A DNA stretch of 51,904 nt. Origin: JACDDK01 sp038198445 (GTDB taxonomy: Bacteria; Actinomycetota; Rubrobacteria; Rubrobacterales; Rubrobacteraceae). Location of the stretch: NCBI GenBank assembly GCA_038198445.1, contig JBBPZZ010000036.1, forward strand, positions 1 through 51,904. Reading direction: 5' to 3'. A program made the translations under genes and the position numbers. Shown piece after piece: positions 32,173-40,416 of the stretch. The notes beneath the pieces are model-generated. The model ran no database searches, was not told the origin of the DNA, and was given only the letters and a program-made list of their open reading frames with translations. Position 1 is the first letter of the stretch, and each line of letters opens with the position of its first letter.

Positions 32173-33267
32173 ATGATCCAGACCGGTAAGGTGAACGAGT
32201 TGGTAAGCAAGATGGTTGCCCTGGACGGCAGCGACTTGCACTTGAAGGTCGGTGCTCCTCCCTCGGTCCGGGTCCACGGAAATCTCGATGGGCTGGAGGG
32301 TTACGAGGTACTGCGGCCGGTGGACACGGAAGAGTATCTCGCGGAGATCATCCCCGAGAAGCTGATGGGAGAGTTTGAGGCGGAAGGTGAGGCGGACTTC
32401 TCTTACGCGGTCGAAGGAGTTGGACGCTTCCGGGTAAACGCTTTTCGGCAGCGCGGTTCGATCTCTATCGTCATGAGGTTCATACCCTTCGGCATCCCGA
32501 AGTTCGAAGACCTGAACTTGCCGGAGGCGATACGCACGCTTGCCAAGGAAGAACGCGGCATCATTCTGGTCACCGGGACCACGGGGAGCGGCAAGTCCAC
32601 GACGCTCGCCTCGATAATCAATTTGGTAAACCGCTCCAGCGCCAAGCACATCGTTACTATCGAGGACCCGATAGAGTTCCTCCACCGGGACGATAAAAGC
32701 CTCATAAACCAGCGTGAAGTTGGGACGGACACGGCATCCTTCGCCCGGGCATTGAGGAGGGTGCTCCGTCAGGACCCGGACATAATTCTCATTGGTGAGA
32801 TCCGGGACTCCGAGACAGCCCAGATAGCCCTCTCCGCCGCCGAGACCGGCCACCTCGTACTTAGCACGCTTCACACCGTGGACGCCACGGAGACGATAAA
32901 CAGGATCATCGACCTCTTTCCGCCGCACGAGCGGGATCAGGTACGGGCCATGCTAGCCGGTACGCTGAAGGGCGTTATCGGGCAACGTCTCTTACGCACC
33001 AGGGATGGTAAAGGCCGGGCCGCGGCCTGCGAAGTCATGGTTACGACCGGACGCATCCGGGACTTCATCGTAGACGCCAAACAGACCGGCCAGATCCCGG
33101 AAGCCATCGCCGAGGGCGAATACTACGGCATGCAGACCTTCGACCAGGCCCTCTTGAAGCTGGTCCAGGAGGAACGCATAGACTACGAAGAGGCGCTACA
33201 CGCTTCGAGCCGCCCGCAGGACTTCCGTCTCATGGTCCAGTCCCTCGGGCTCGGCGTGAACCGATGA
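32173..33267 (+). CDS. pilT: Type IV pilus retraction ATPase PilT
   Basis: Hexameric ATPase that powers pilus disassembly and twitching. N-terminal GSDLHLKVGAPPSVRVHG is the PilT signature. The core shows Walker A (GTTGSGKST, about residue 138), the Asp box (IEDPIEFLH), Walker B (IILIGEIRD), the His box (AETGHLVLSTLHT) and GVIGQRLLRTRDGKGR. C-terminal MQTFDQALLKLVQE is also conserved. 364 residues is normal. No other pilus genes are adjacent, as is common for pilT. A good AAGGAG precedes the ATG. The alternative family member PilU is less likely given the full motif set. Confidence 0.93.
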   Translation: MIQTGKVNELVSKMVALDGSDLHLKVGAPPSVRVHGNLDGLEGYEVLRPVDTEEYLAEIIPEKLMGEFEAEGEADFSYAVEGVGRFRVNAFRQRGSISIVMRFIPFGIPKFEDLNLPEAIRTLAKEERGIILVTGTTGSGKSTTLASIINLVNRSSAKHIVTIEDPIEFLHRDDKSLINQREVGTDTASFARALRRVLRQDPDIILIGEIRDSETAQIALSAAETGHLVLSTLHTVDATETINRIIDLFPPHERDQVRAMLAGTLKGVIGQRLLRTRDGKGRAAACEVMVTTGRIRDFIVDAKQTGQIPEAIAEGEYYGMQTFDQALLKLVQEERIDYEEALHASSRPQDFRLMVQSLGLGVNR

Positions 33268-33367
33268 TCCACCACCCCGTTTGATAACACCACAGCCTTC
33301 TCGGATAATTGCGCCTGGCCCTCGGGCTATTATGCTCAGAGGCGGCTAGATTCAAGGAGGTTTCACC

Positions 33368-34378
33368 GTTCTTCAAGAAATTCGAGAGCGAGAAGCGTGG
33401 AATAAAGCTGTTGCGGACCTCGGAGGCAGCGTTCTCCAGTCCTGGGAGTGGGGCGAGTTTCGTGGCCGTCACGGATGGCGGCCACTTAGACTGCTGGATG
33501 ATGACAATAACGCAGCGGCCCAGGTGCTGCTGCGGAAGATGCCGCTTCCGGGCCTCGGGTCTCTGGCCTACGTCCCGCACGGTCCTCTCTGCCAGAATAC
33601 ATCTAGCCTCACCGGAACGCTCGACGCCATTTCGGACTATACCCGGAAAGAGGGCGCTTCTCTGATACGGGTCGAGCCGCGGATACCCGAGCCGACGAGT
33701 CTGAATGGTAAGGGGTTCGTCAGGAGCGAGAGCACCATCCAGCCGCGCTGCACGCGGATATTGGAGGTACTCGAAGACCCCATGGAGCAGCTCAAGGCGC
33801 TCCCGAAAGATGCCCGCTACGGGGTCCGGCGGGCCGGACGCGAGGGTGTGGTGGCCGGTCCCTCCGAAAACGTCACAGAAGACCTCGAAGACTTCGTCGT
33901 CCTTCTCGAAGAGACGGCGGCGCGGCAGAACTTCGCCATACGACCCCGCGAATACTACCGCGAGTTCATGGAGCGCCTTCCGGCGGCCCTGATCGTGGCG
34001 CGCAAGGACGGACGGCTCCTGGCTGGAGCCATGACCCTGACGTTCGGGGATGAGTCCTACTACCTGTACGGCGCTTCCGCCAAGGAAGGAGACAACCTCT
34101 ACGCTTCCTACCTGGTTCAGTTCGAGGCGTTGGCCGCCGCCCGAGGCAAAGGCGCGACCCGCTACGACATGTGGGGTCCGTGCCAGCCACGCGAAGGGGA
34201 CCCACTCTGGGGCGTCTACCAGTTCAAGAAAAAGTTCGGCGGCGCGGAGGAACAGTATGTCGGCGCACACGAAAGAGACTTGAGCCCGCTCCAGGCCCAT
34301 GCCGCCCGCGCCGCCATAAAAGGCTACTACACGGTTCAGAAGCTGCGCGGAAAGACCTCCGGCCCCATAAACGATTAG
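33368..34378 (+). CDS. FemAB-family peptidoglycan interpeptide bridge ligase, start uncertain
   Basis: Adds amino acids from aminoacyl-tRNA to the lipid II stem peptide. The GNAT-like fold signatures are clear: SVLQSWEWGEFRGRHGW at the N-terminus, LAYVPHGP, SKL-like KALPKDARYGVRRAGREGV, and GATRYDMWGPCQP...LWGVYQFKKKFGG. The conserved N-terminus begins well before the first GTG in frame (33524). A perfect AAGGAGG at 33354-33360 points to initiation around 33368, where the in-frame codon is GTT, not a normal start. Either a rare start is used, the sequence has a base error there, or a shortened protein is made from 33524. An L-Lys-L-Ala type bridge, as in Rubrobacter, would need such an enzyme. 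Confidence 0.8.
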   Translation, partial: VLQEIREREAWNKAVADLGGSVLQSWEWGEFRGRHGWRPLRLLDDDNNAAAQVLLRKMPLPGLGSLAYVPHGPLCQNTSSLTGTLDAISDYTRKEGASLIRVEPRIPEPTSLNGKGFVRSESTIQPRCTRILEVLEDPMEQLKALPKDARYGVRRAGREGVVAGPSENVTEDLEDFVVLLEETAARQNFAIRPREYYREFMERLPAALIVARKDGRLLAGAMTLTFGDESYYLYGASAKEGDNLYASYLVQFEALAAARGKGATRYDMWGPCQPREGDPLWGVYQFKKKFGGAEEQYVGAHERDLSPLQAHAARAAIKGYYTVQKLRGKTSGPIND

Positions 34379-34410
34379 CGGCGGAGTACGCCGGGGAGCG
34401 CCGGCCGTTT

Positions 34411-34422
34411 TATACTGACGGC
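34411..34422 (+). promoter_or_regulatory. -10 element of a leaderless promoter
   Basis: TATACT at 34411-34416 ends 6 bases before the ATG at 34423. The spacing matches that seen at several other genes in the window and predicts a leaderless transcript, even though the ligase gene ends only 45 bases upstream. Confidence 0.5.
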
Positions 34423-35232
34423 ATGAGGCCGATCTGCTTTCTCTCGGATTTTGGGCTGGCCGACGACTTCGTCGGCACCTGCAAGGGCGTGATGCTGAAG
34501 ATAGCGCCCGGAGCTTCGATAGTTGACCTGACACACGACGTTTCGGACTTCGAGGTCGCCGCCGGGGCGGAGATACTGGCCCACGCTACCCGCTACATGC
34601 CCGCGGACACCGTCTACCTAGCGGTTGTTGACCCTGGCGTGGGCACGGAACGAAGAGAGCTGGCGATACGCACGCGGAGCGAGGCGCTGCTTGTAGGGCC
34701 TGACAACGGGCTCCTGATCCCGGCGGCCGACTCCCTGGGCGGCGTCTCGGAAGCCGTGTCGCTGACTAACGAAGACTATCGCATTCATCCAGTATCCAGC
34801 ACGTTTCATGGCCGGGACATCTTCGCGCCGGCCGCGGCGCATCTCGCGTCCGGGATAGAGATCGAAGAACTGGGAGAAATGGTGGACATCGGCTCCTTGA
34901 CACGCCTAAGTCCTCCGAAAGTCGAATCGAGCCAGGACGGCAAGAGCCTGCAGGCAAACATCATCGCCATCGACCGTTTCGGAAACGCCCGGCTCTCCAT
35001 CATGCAAGACGATGGCGGCTTCGAGTTTGGAAAGGCGTTAAGGGTCGACGCGGGGGACGGCGGCATGTCCGTTCGTTACGTGGATACTTTCGGCGCCGCG
35101 AATCCGGGTGAGTTGGTCCTCGTCCCGGACTCTCACTGGCGTTTGAGCCTCTCCATCAACAAAGGGAACGCGGCCCATGCCCTCTCGCTCAAAGTAGGCG
35201 CCGTCGTGCGCCTGGACAGAGCCCGGGAGTAG
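34423..35232 (+). CDS. SAM hydroxide adenosyltransferase (DUF62 family)
   Basis: Hydrolyses S-adenosylmethionine to adenosine and methionine, the activity shown for archaeal and bacterial DUF62 proteins related to fluorinase. 269 residues. The N-terminal ICFLSDFGLADDFVGTCKGVM motif binds the substrate. The Asp-Arg-His triad is visible in AVVDPGVGTERREL and STFHGRDIFAPAAAHLA. C-terminal IDRFGNARLSI is also family-typical. It lacks the fluorinase-specific loop as far as can be judged. The ATG is set by the leaderless -10 element 6 bases upstream; an open frame further upstream overlaps the ligase gene and is not homologous. Confidence 0.9.
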   Translation: MRPICFLSDFGLADDFVGTCKGVMLKIAPGASIVDLTHDVSDFEVAAGAEILAHATRYMPADTVYLAVVDPGVGTERRELAIRTRSEALLVGPDNGLLIPAADSLGGVSEAVSLTNEDYRIHPVSSTFHGRDIFAPAAAHLASGIEIEELGEMVDIGSLTRLSPPKVESSQDGKSLQANIIAIDRFGNARLSIMQDDGGFEFGKALRVDAGDGGMSVRYVDTFGAANPGELVLVPDSHWRLSLSINKGNAAHALSLKVGAVVRLDRARE

Positions 35233-35239
35233 CAGAAGA

Positions 35240-36052
35240 ATGCCATCTCCCGATCTACAAAGACCCGGCTCCCCGGACATACCGGAGCGTCCTCCTCTCT
35301 CACCCGAAGAGCGAGGCCGCGTAACACGGGCGGCCGTCTTGCGCCCCATCAACTTGCTGATGCTGGTGCTCGGAGGCGGCATATTCGCCGTCGGTGCCTC
35401 TGCCACGCATCTGGCCTGGCTTATACTGCTCCTCACCCTCGCGACATACACGACGCTGGTATTTCTCTCCGTCCGCGACCCTGTCTTCCAGCAACGGACC
35501 CTCGCGGGCCGCACGCCACGGGCTCTTCAGACTACGGATCGAGGGGACCGTGATGTCTCGCCCGAGCGTCGCGCCCGCTGGCTTCCTCGTGGAGAGACCC
35601 GGCAGAGCGTCGAAGACGCGCTCGTAACCTACCGCAAGGCGGTTGTGGCTATCGAAGAGTCCGACGACGTAACCAGAGCCGTCCTCGACGACGCCGTTCC
35701 CAAGCTGCACGGCGCGGCCAACCGGCTGGTGGAGGTAGCGGATCGCCGCGAGAAAGCCGCCGAGATGGTCAGGGACCTTAGAGATAGGGAACCCAACGAA
35801 GAACAGAGTGCGACCCTGGCGGAACTCGAAAGCGAAATACGGGCTGCGGATGTAGAGATCTCCGCTACCTCCGAGCAATTCTTGACCCTCCGCGCGCGGA
35901 TCGTGCGTGTCTCCATGGATAGCAGCGGCACGGACAGGACAGCCGCCGAACTCAACACGTCACTCGACGAGCTAAACCTCCGCCTCGAAGCACTCGGGGA
36001 AACGATGAATTCGCCCGATGGTCCTTCACCTGATCGTCGAGGCTCGACTTGA
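35240..36052 (+). CDS. Membrane-anchored coiled-coil protein
   Basis: Unrecognised protein of 270 residues. A proline-rich N-terminus is followed by two hydrophobic helices (about residues 33-52 and 55-78), then a soluble, highly charged region (about 115-270) predicted as helical coiled coil with many Glu, Arg and Ala. The topology suggests a cytoplasmic coiled coil held at the membrane by a helical hairpin, as in some cell-division or envelope scaffolds. It starts 7 bases after the SAM hydrolase stop, so it is probably co-transcribed. No enzyme motif is seen. Confidence 0.75.
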   Translation: MPSPDLQRPGSPDIPERPPLSPEERGRVTRAAVLRPINLLMLVLGGGIFAVGASATHLAWLILLLTLATYTTLVFLSVRDPVFQQRTLAGRTPRALQTTDRGDRDVSPERRARWLPRGETRQSVEDALVTYRKAVVAIEESDDVTRAVLDDAVPKLHGAANRLVEVADRREKAAEMVRDLRDREPNEEQSATLAELESEIRAADVEISATSEQFLTLRARIVRVSMDSSGTDRTAAELNTSLDELNLRLEALGETMNSPDGPSPDRRGST

Positions 36053-36194
36053 GAAAGTAAATAGAAAGAGAACTTGAAGTCCGGCTGAATCGGGACTCTG
36101 TCCGAGGTTGGGATAGCTTTGGTCTTGAGATCCAGGGAAGCCACGCTTCCGGCGTCGCCCCTGGGCTTCTTGCGTCGTCAGACTAAGGCGAGGA

Positions 36195-36743
36195 TCAGGC
36201 CGAGCTTGCCTGCCAGCCGTGTCCCATGTCATTTTCTTCGTTGGCTTCCGCGGGTACGGTCTGAGGCTGGGGCCGGCGAACGGGTACGCCGCCAAGCTCC
36301 TGGCGGGATTCGCCCACGGAAGTTAAAGAGTCCTCGAACCAGTTCTCAAGCTGCTCCATAACACGGTCCCTATACACCTCGGAGCCGCTGGAGATCTCCT
36401 CTCCGTAACGCTCCGCACGGTCTACGACCTCGTCGGCCCGCCGCAGCGAGCGCCGGTACGGTTCCGTATCCTGCACCTTAGCCTCCGCCCGATGATGAGC
36501 ATCCTCTATTATGCGCGCCGCATCCTCCTCGGCGGCGGCTACTATCGCCCTGCACTCTCGCCGTATAGACTCAGCCTCCGAGAGCTCCGCGGGCAAGCAC
36601 CCACGCAACTCATCCAACATGACAAGCAGGTCGGCGCGATCCACGACCGCCCGGCCCTTCCGCATCGGTACGCTGGAGGCATCCTGAACGATGACCTCCA
36701 ACTCGTCCAACACTCCGTTCATGTACTCCATGTCCTCTCTCAT
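36195..36743 (-). CDS. Coiled-coil protein, DivIVA-like
   Basis: Unrecognised 182-residue protein, almost wholly helical and charged. Residues about 10-135 have the heptad-like, Ala/Glu/Arg-rich pattern (ECRAIVAAAEEDAARIIEDAHHRAEAKV) also seen in actinobacterial DivIVA-like proteins and ATP synthase b-type stalks. There is no membrane helix. The tail is polar and probably disordered. The ATG at 36743 is used; ATG at 36731 is an alternative with GAGAGGA just before it. It lies between convergent coiled-coil and clpC genes on the genome. Function unknown. Confidence 0.7.
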   Translation of the reverse strand: MREDMEYMNGVLDELEVIVQDASSVPMRKGRAVVDRADLLVMLDELRGCLPAELSEAESIRRECRAIVAAAEEDAARIIEDAHHRAEAKVQDTEPYRRSLRRADEVVDRAERYGEEISSGSEVYRDRVMEQLENWFEDSLTSVGESRQELGGVPVRRPQPQTVPAEANEENDMGHGWQASSA

Positions 36744-36893
36744 GGGTCCAACCCTAGCACGCTTATTCAGGCTACGCTAGGCTTTCTGAAAGTATTTTTC
36801 GGAGCTTTACCTAAACTTCAGGTCGAATTTCATCTTAAGGTTAAGTGTAATTGTACTTACGGCTCAAGTTAGCCCTTCGCGGCCGATGGCTGT
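36744..36893. other. AT-richer intergenic stretch, promoter region of the coiled-coil gene
   Basis: About 150 bases, more AT-rich than the neighbours, upstream of the minus-strand coiled-coil gene. It should hold that gene's promoter. No confident -35/-10 pair is picked, and no coding sequence is recognised. Confidence 0.3.
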
Positions 36894-36972
36894 GCGGGAT
36901 TTAGGCTTTTCAATAGGGCTTTCGAGAAGTTATCCACAGGGCCGTGGATGGTGGAGTAAGCCTAAACCCCGC
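36894..36972 (-). ncRNA. Structured 3' untranslated region downstream of clpC
   Basis: A 15-bp inverted repeat (GCGGGATTTAGGCTT 36894-36908 with AAGCCTAAACCCCGC 36958-36972) encloses a 6-bp hairpin (ATCCAC 36932-36937 with GTGGAT 36944-36949). The outer arms have one A-C mismatch on the plus strand, which becomes a G-U pair in the minus-strand RNA, so the structure fits the clpC transcript. It begins 14 bases after the clpC stop. No T-tract follows, so it may stabilise or process the message and not be a standard terminator. Confidence 0.5.
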
Positions 36973-36985
36973 GTATAGCCGGGAT

Positions 36986-39424
36986 CTAGCCGGTCGTGGA
37001 GTTGTTGGGGCTCGGCGGTGCGGGGGTGGCGGGTTCAAAGATGAGGTTATCGGTTGCGTCCAGCCCAATTCGAACTGTAGACCCGTGGTCTATGCGGCCG
37101 GCAATGATCTCTTTACTCAGGGGCGCCTCGATTAATTTTCCGATAGCGCGCCGCAAGGGGCGCGCTCCGAAGCGCGTATTCCGTCCTTCCTCGGCGATGC
37201 GCCAGGCTACTGACTCCGAAAAATCGAGGTTTATGTCCTGCCCGGCGGCGGTCTCGCGGAGGTTGTCCAGCAAGAGAGCGGCGATCTCCATCAACTCATC
37301 GTTGCCGAGGGAGTGGAAGACGATGATCTCATCCACCCGATTTAGGAACTCGGGCCGGAAGTACGTTTGAAGCTCCTGCATCAGACGATCCCGAACCTCT
37401 TCTTCATGGTCTCGCATCTCCTCCGCGCCGGGGATCAGATGGGCTCCGGCGTTGGAGGTCATTACGATCACGGTGTTGTCGAACGAGACAGTACGGCCCT
37501 TATTATCCGTCAGGCGCCCGTCTTCGAGGAGCTGTAGAAGCATATTGAAGACATCCGGGTGAGCCTTTTCTATTTCGTCTAGCAAGACTACCGAGTAAGG
37601 GCGGCGGCGGACGGCCTCGGTGAGCTGGCCGCCTTCGTCGTAGCCGACGTAGCCGGGAGGAGCGCCGACCAGCCGGCTCGAGGCGTGGCGCTCCATGTAT
37701 TCGGACATGTCCAGACGGATCATGGCGTCCTCGTCGTCGAAGAGATACTCGGCGAGAGCGCGCGCAAGCTCCGTCTTCCCCACTCCCGTCGGCCCGAGGA
37801 AGATAAAGCTGCCGATGGGACGGTTCGGGTTGGCGAGTCCGGCCCGCGCCTTTCGGACGGCCTCGGAGACTGCGACGACCGCCGCGTCCTGGCCGACAAC
37901 GCGTTTGTGAAGGGAGGCCTCCATCGAGAGCAGGCGTTCGGCCTCGTCCTTGAGCATCCTGGTGACGGGGATGCCGGTGCGGGCGCTGACGACCCGCGCG
38001 ATCTCCTCGCGCCCAACCACCGCGTCCCGGACGCCGCTCTCCGCCATCCAGCGCTCCCGCGCCTCCCGGAACTCATTTTGAAGCCCGTCGGTCTCGGCGC
38101 GCAAGAGCGCCGCCTGCTCATAGTCGCGTTCCTCGACGGCGGCCGCGCCCTCGCTCGTCAACTCCTGGAGACGAAGCTCAAGCTCTCGAAGTTCGTCCGG
38201 CATCATGGTCGTCTCTATGCGTACCTGGCTCGCGGCCTCGTCCAGGAGGTCCACGGCCTTGTCCGGCAGGAAGCGGTCGGAGATGTAGCGGTGGGAGAGC
38301 TGGGCGGCGGCGCGGAGAGCCTCGTCGGAGATCTCCACCTCGTGATGCGACTCGTACTTGTCCTTGAGACCTTCAAGGATCTCGACTGTCTCCTCCTCGG
38401 TCGGCTCCTCGACCAGGATCGTCTGGAAGCGTCGCTCGAAAGCGGCGTCGGATTCAACGTGGCGGCGGTATTCGTCTATGGTGGTCGCGCCGATTACCTG
38501 GACTTCGCCCCGTGCGAGGGCGGGCTTCAGGATCTCGCCGGCGTCCATGGAGCCTTCGGCCGCGCCCGCGCCGACGAGGTTGTGGAACTCGTCGACGAAC
38601 AGGATGATCCTGCCGTAGGAGCTACGCACTTCGTCGATTACGCCCTTCAGACGCTCTTCGAACTCGCCCCGGAACTTCGTGCCGGCAACGAGCGATCCGA
38701 GGTCGAGAGAGATCAGGACCTTATCCTTCAGCGACTCGGGTATGTAACCGGCGGCGATCTTCTGGGCAAGCCCCTCGACGATGGCGGTCTTGCCAACACC
38801 CGGCTCCCCGATCAGGGCCGGGTTGTTCTTGGTGCGGCGGGCGAGTATCTGGATCATTCGCTTTATCTCGTCCTCGCGGCCCACGACGGGGTCGAGCTTG
38901 CCTTCGCGCGCGAGCCGGGTAATGTCCCGGCCGTGTTTGGCGAGCAGGCTGTCCGGGTCTTCGCCGAGAGTCCCCTCGCCGCGCAGCTTGCCCAGGGCGC
39001 GGCGCGTGTCCGTCTCCGTCAGACCGACCTCCCGGAGCACCCCGGCGGCCGTGCAGTTGTCGACCAGCATCAGTCCCAGCAGAAGGTGTTCGGTGCCGAT
39101 GTGGTCCCCGGCAGACTTCTCGGCCTCCTCGCCCGCGAGCCTTAGCGAATGACGGGCGTTGGGGGTCAGCTCGATCCTTTCGGCGTGCGTGCGCGAGCGC
39201 GAGAGGTCGGTTCTCCGAATCGCGTCGTTGGTCTTCGTCTGCGCCAGCCCGATGTCCAGGCCGAACTCCTCGAAGACTCGATGCACCACGCCGCCCTGCT
39301 GCGCCAGAAGGCCGAGCAGGATGTGCTCCGTACCGAGCACGTTCGTCCTCCCCCGCCGCACCACGGCGTGCGCCACGTCCAGAACCTCTCGCGCGTTCTG
39401 GGAGAGATTGCTCAGGTCCACCAT
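36986..39424 (-). CDS. clpC: ClpC-type AAA+ unfoldase without a recognisable ClpP-docking loop
   Basis: Two-ring protein-remodelling ATPase of 812 residues. It has two ClpN repeats (about residues 1-145), AAA1 with Walker A GEPGVGKT, a short middle region with a UVR motif (VEERDYEQAALLRAE), and AAA2 with GPTGVGKT, IRLDMSEYMERHASSRLVGAPPGYVGYDEGGQL and FRPEFLNRVDEIIVF. The short middle domain marks it as ClpC and not ClpB. Between MTSNAGAHLI and the FRPEF motif, where ClpC proteins carry the VGF/LGF loop that docks ClpP, no such tripeptide is seen. It ends the heat-shock operon in the place usually held by clpB. Confidence 0.93.
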   Translation of the reverse strand: MVDLSNLSQNAREVLDVAHAVVRRGRTNVLGTEHILLGLLAQQGGVVHRVFEEFGLDIGLAQTKTNDAIRRTDLSRSRTHAERIELTPNARHSLRLAGEEAEKSAGDHIGTEHLLLGLMLVDNCTAAGVLREVGLTETDTRRALGKLRGEGTLGEDPDSLLAKHGRDITRLAREGKLDPVVGREDEIKRMIQILARRTKNNPALIGEPGVGKTAIVEGLAQKIAAGYIPESLKDKVLISLDLGSLVAGTKFRGEFEERLKGVIDEVRSSYGRIILFVDEFHNLVGAGAAEGSMDAGEILKPALARGEVQVIGATTIDEYRRHVESDAAFERRFQTILVEEPTEEETVEILEGLKDKYESHHEVEISDEALRAAAQLSHRYISDRFLPDKAVDLLDEAASQVRIETTMMPDELRELELRLQELTSEGAAAVEERDYEQAALLRAETDGLQNEFREARERWMAESGVRDAVVGREEIARVVSARTGIPVTRMLKDEAERLLSMEASLHKRVVGQDAAVVAVSEAVRKARAGLANPNRPIGSFIFLGPTGVGKTELARALAEYLFDDEDAMIRLDMSEYMERHASSRLVGAPPGYVGYDEGGQLTEAVRRRPYSVVLLDEIEKAHPDVFNMLLQLLEDGRLTDNKGRTVSFDNTVIVMTSNAGAHLIPGAEEMRDHEEEVRDRLMQELQTYFRPEFLNRVDEIIVFHSLGNDELMEIAALLLDNLRETAAGQDINLDFSESVAWRIAEEGRNTRFGARPLRRAIGKLIEAPLSKEIIAGRIDHGSTVRIGLDATDNLIFEPATPAPPSPNNSTTG

Positions 39425-39508
39425 CGCCTCCTATTGATACAGGTTGATGCCGCGGGTCCTCCGTCATCACCGCGGGCTCTGATCTCTTCTCCCGATGCGT
39501 TCAAATCG

Positions 39509-39991
39509 TTAGCGGCTGTTGTATATGGCGAAACCGATGGCTACGAGCGCCGGGAACAGGTAATGAACCGGGACGTTGCCGTTCAGCATCGGCACCACGA
39601 CAAATGGCGCGTAGGCTATGAGGACGGCCACGCCGGAGACCGCCATCGCGAGCGGACCTCCGTTACGGCCGCCGGCGCGGTGGATCAAAGTGCCGGCCAG
39701 ATAACCCACGAGTCCCGAGAGTATCAACCTGCCAAATCCTACCTGGAGTACGACATAAGCGACCGGAATGCCGATAAGCGCGACGACGATTCCGGCGAGA
39801 AGAGTCTTGGCGATCTGGTTCGTCTTCATCGCTCCGGCCCGCGCGCCGCGGGGAAGCCTGGCATCCTCGGGACACTTTATCCCCACCTCGGTCTGCACCA
39901 TGCACTCGGTGCAGATGGGTCGCCCGCATGCGGCGCAGGAGACGCGCGTCTCCCTCTTCGGGTGCCGGTAGCAGTGCATTATCTCGGCCAC
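39509..39991 (-). CDS. B-box-type zinc-finger membrane protein
   Basis: 160-residue protein of unknown function. The N-terminus (MHCYRHPKRETRVSCAACGRPICTECM...GIKCPEDA) has the Cys/His spacing of a small B-box-like zinc finger. It is followed by four predicted membrane helices (about residues 62-157). Similar N-termini occur on actinobacterial rhomboid-like proteins, but no rhomboid Ser/His motif is seen. The GTG start shares one base with the hspR stop (TAGTG), so it is translated with hspR inside the heat-shock operon, before clpC. A role in membrane protein quality control is possible. Confidence 0.78.
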   Translation of the reverse strand: MAEIMHCYRHPKRETRVSCAACGRPICTECMVQTEVGIKCPEDARLPRGARAGAMKTNQIAKTLLAGIVVALIGIPVAYVVLQVGFGRLILSGLVGYLAGTLIHRAGGRNGGPLAMAVSGVAVLIAYAPFVVVPMLNGNVPVHYLFPALVAIGFAIYNSR

Positions 39992-40413
39992 TAGAGTCCT
40001 TTCCGGCCACGAGCGCGAAGTGTCAGCTCTCCGCGCGGCATTACGACTATCTCACGCTTGTAGCTGCGATGCACCTCGGCGACGAGCTGGCTGTGTTCGG
40101 TTTCTTTTCTCTTCAACTCTTCGCGCAGGCTCTGGTTCTCGGCTTCGAGACGTCCGATGCGCCGTTCGAGGTCCAAGACTTTCCTGACCCCGGCAAGGTT
40201 CATCCCCGTCTCCTGGGTTAGTTTCTGGATGTAACGCCCGACCTCCACGTCTTCCTGGGAGTAGAGCCGGGTATTCTTTATACTCTTGCGCGGACAGAGC
40301 AAACCCTTCTGTTCATACATCCGCAGAGTCTGAGGATGCACCCCGATCAACTCCGCCGCCACCCCGATCATGAACACCGGACGCCTGCGAAAACTCACGA
40401 CCGATCCTTCCAC
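39991..40413 (-). CDS. hspR: MerR-family heat-shock repressor HspR
   Basis: Autoregulatory repressor of the dnaK operon, working with DnaK as co-repressor in Streptomyces and mycobacteria. The MerR helix-turn-helix is visible (FMIGVAAELIGVHPQTLRMYEQKGLLCPRKSIKNTRLYSQEDVE), followed by QKLTQETGMNLAGVRKVLDLE, the HspR-specific linker, and a coiled coil (about residues 75-105). 140 residues. It starts 3 bases after dnaJ stop. The dnaK-grpE-dnaJ-hspR order is the actinobacterial one. A weak candidate operator lies in the dnaK promoter region. Confidence 0.93.
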   Translation of the reverse strand: MEGSVVSFRRRPVFMIGVAAELIGVHPQTLRMYEQKGLLCPRKSIKNTRLYSQEDVEVGRYIQKLTQETGMNLAGVRKVLDLERRIGRLEAENQSLREELKRKETEHSQLVAEVHRSYKREIVVMPRGELTLRARGRKGL

Positions 40414-40416
40414 ATC

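Noticed and set aside
36930..36938. Perfect DnaA-box sequence TTATCCACA, possible replication origin
   Set aside because: It is a single box inside the clpC 3' structure, with no box cluster, no AT-rich unwinding region and no dnaA or dnaN nearby.
37685..39145. A 486-codon plus-strand open frame opposite clpC
   Set aside because: Antisense shadow produced by GC-rich codon usage of clpC; no family motif and no start signals.
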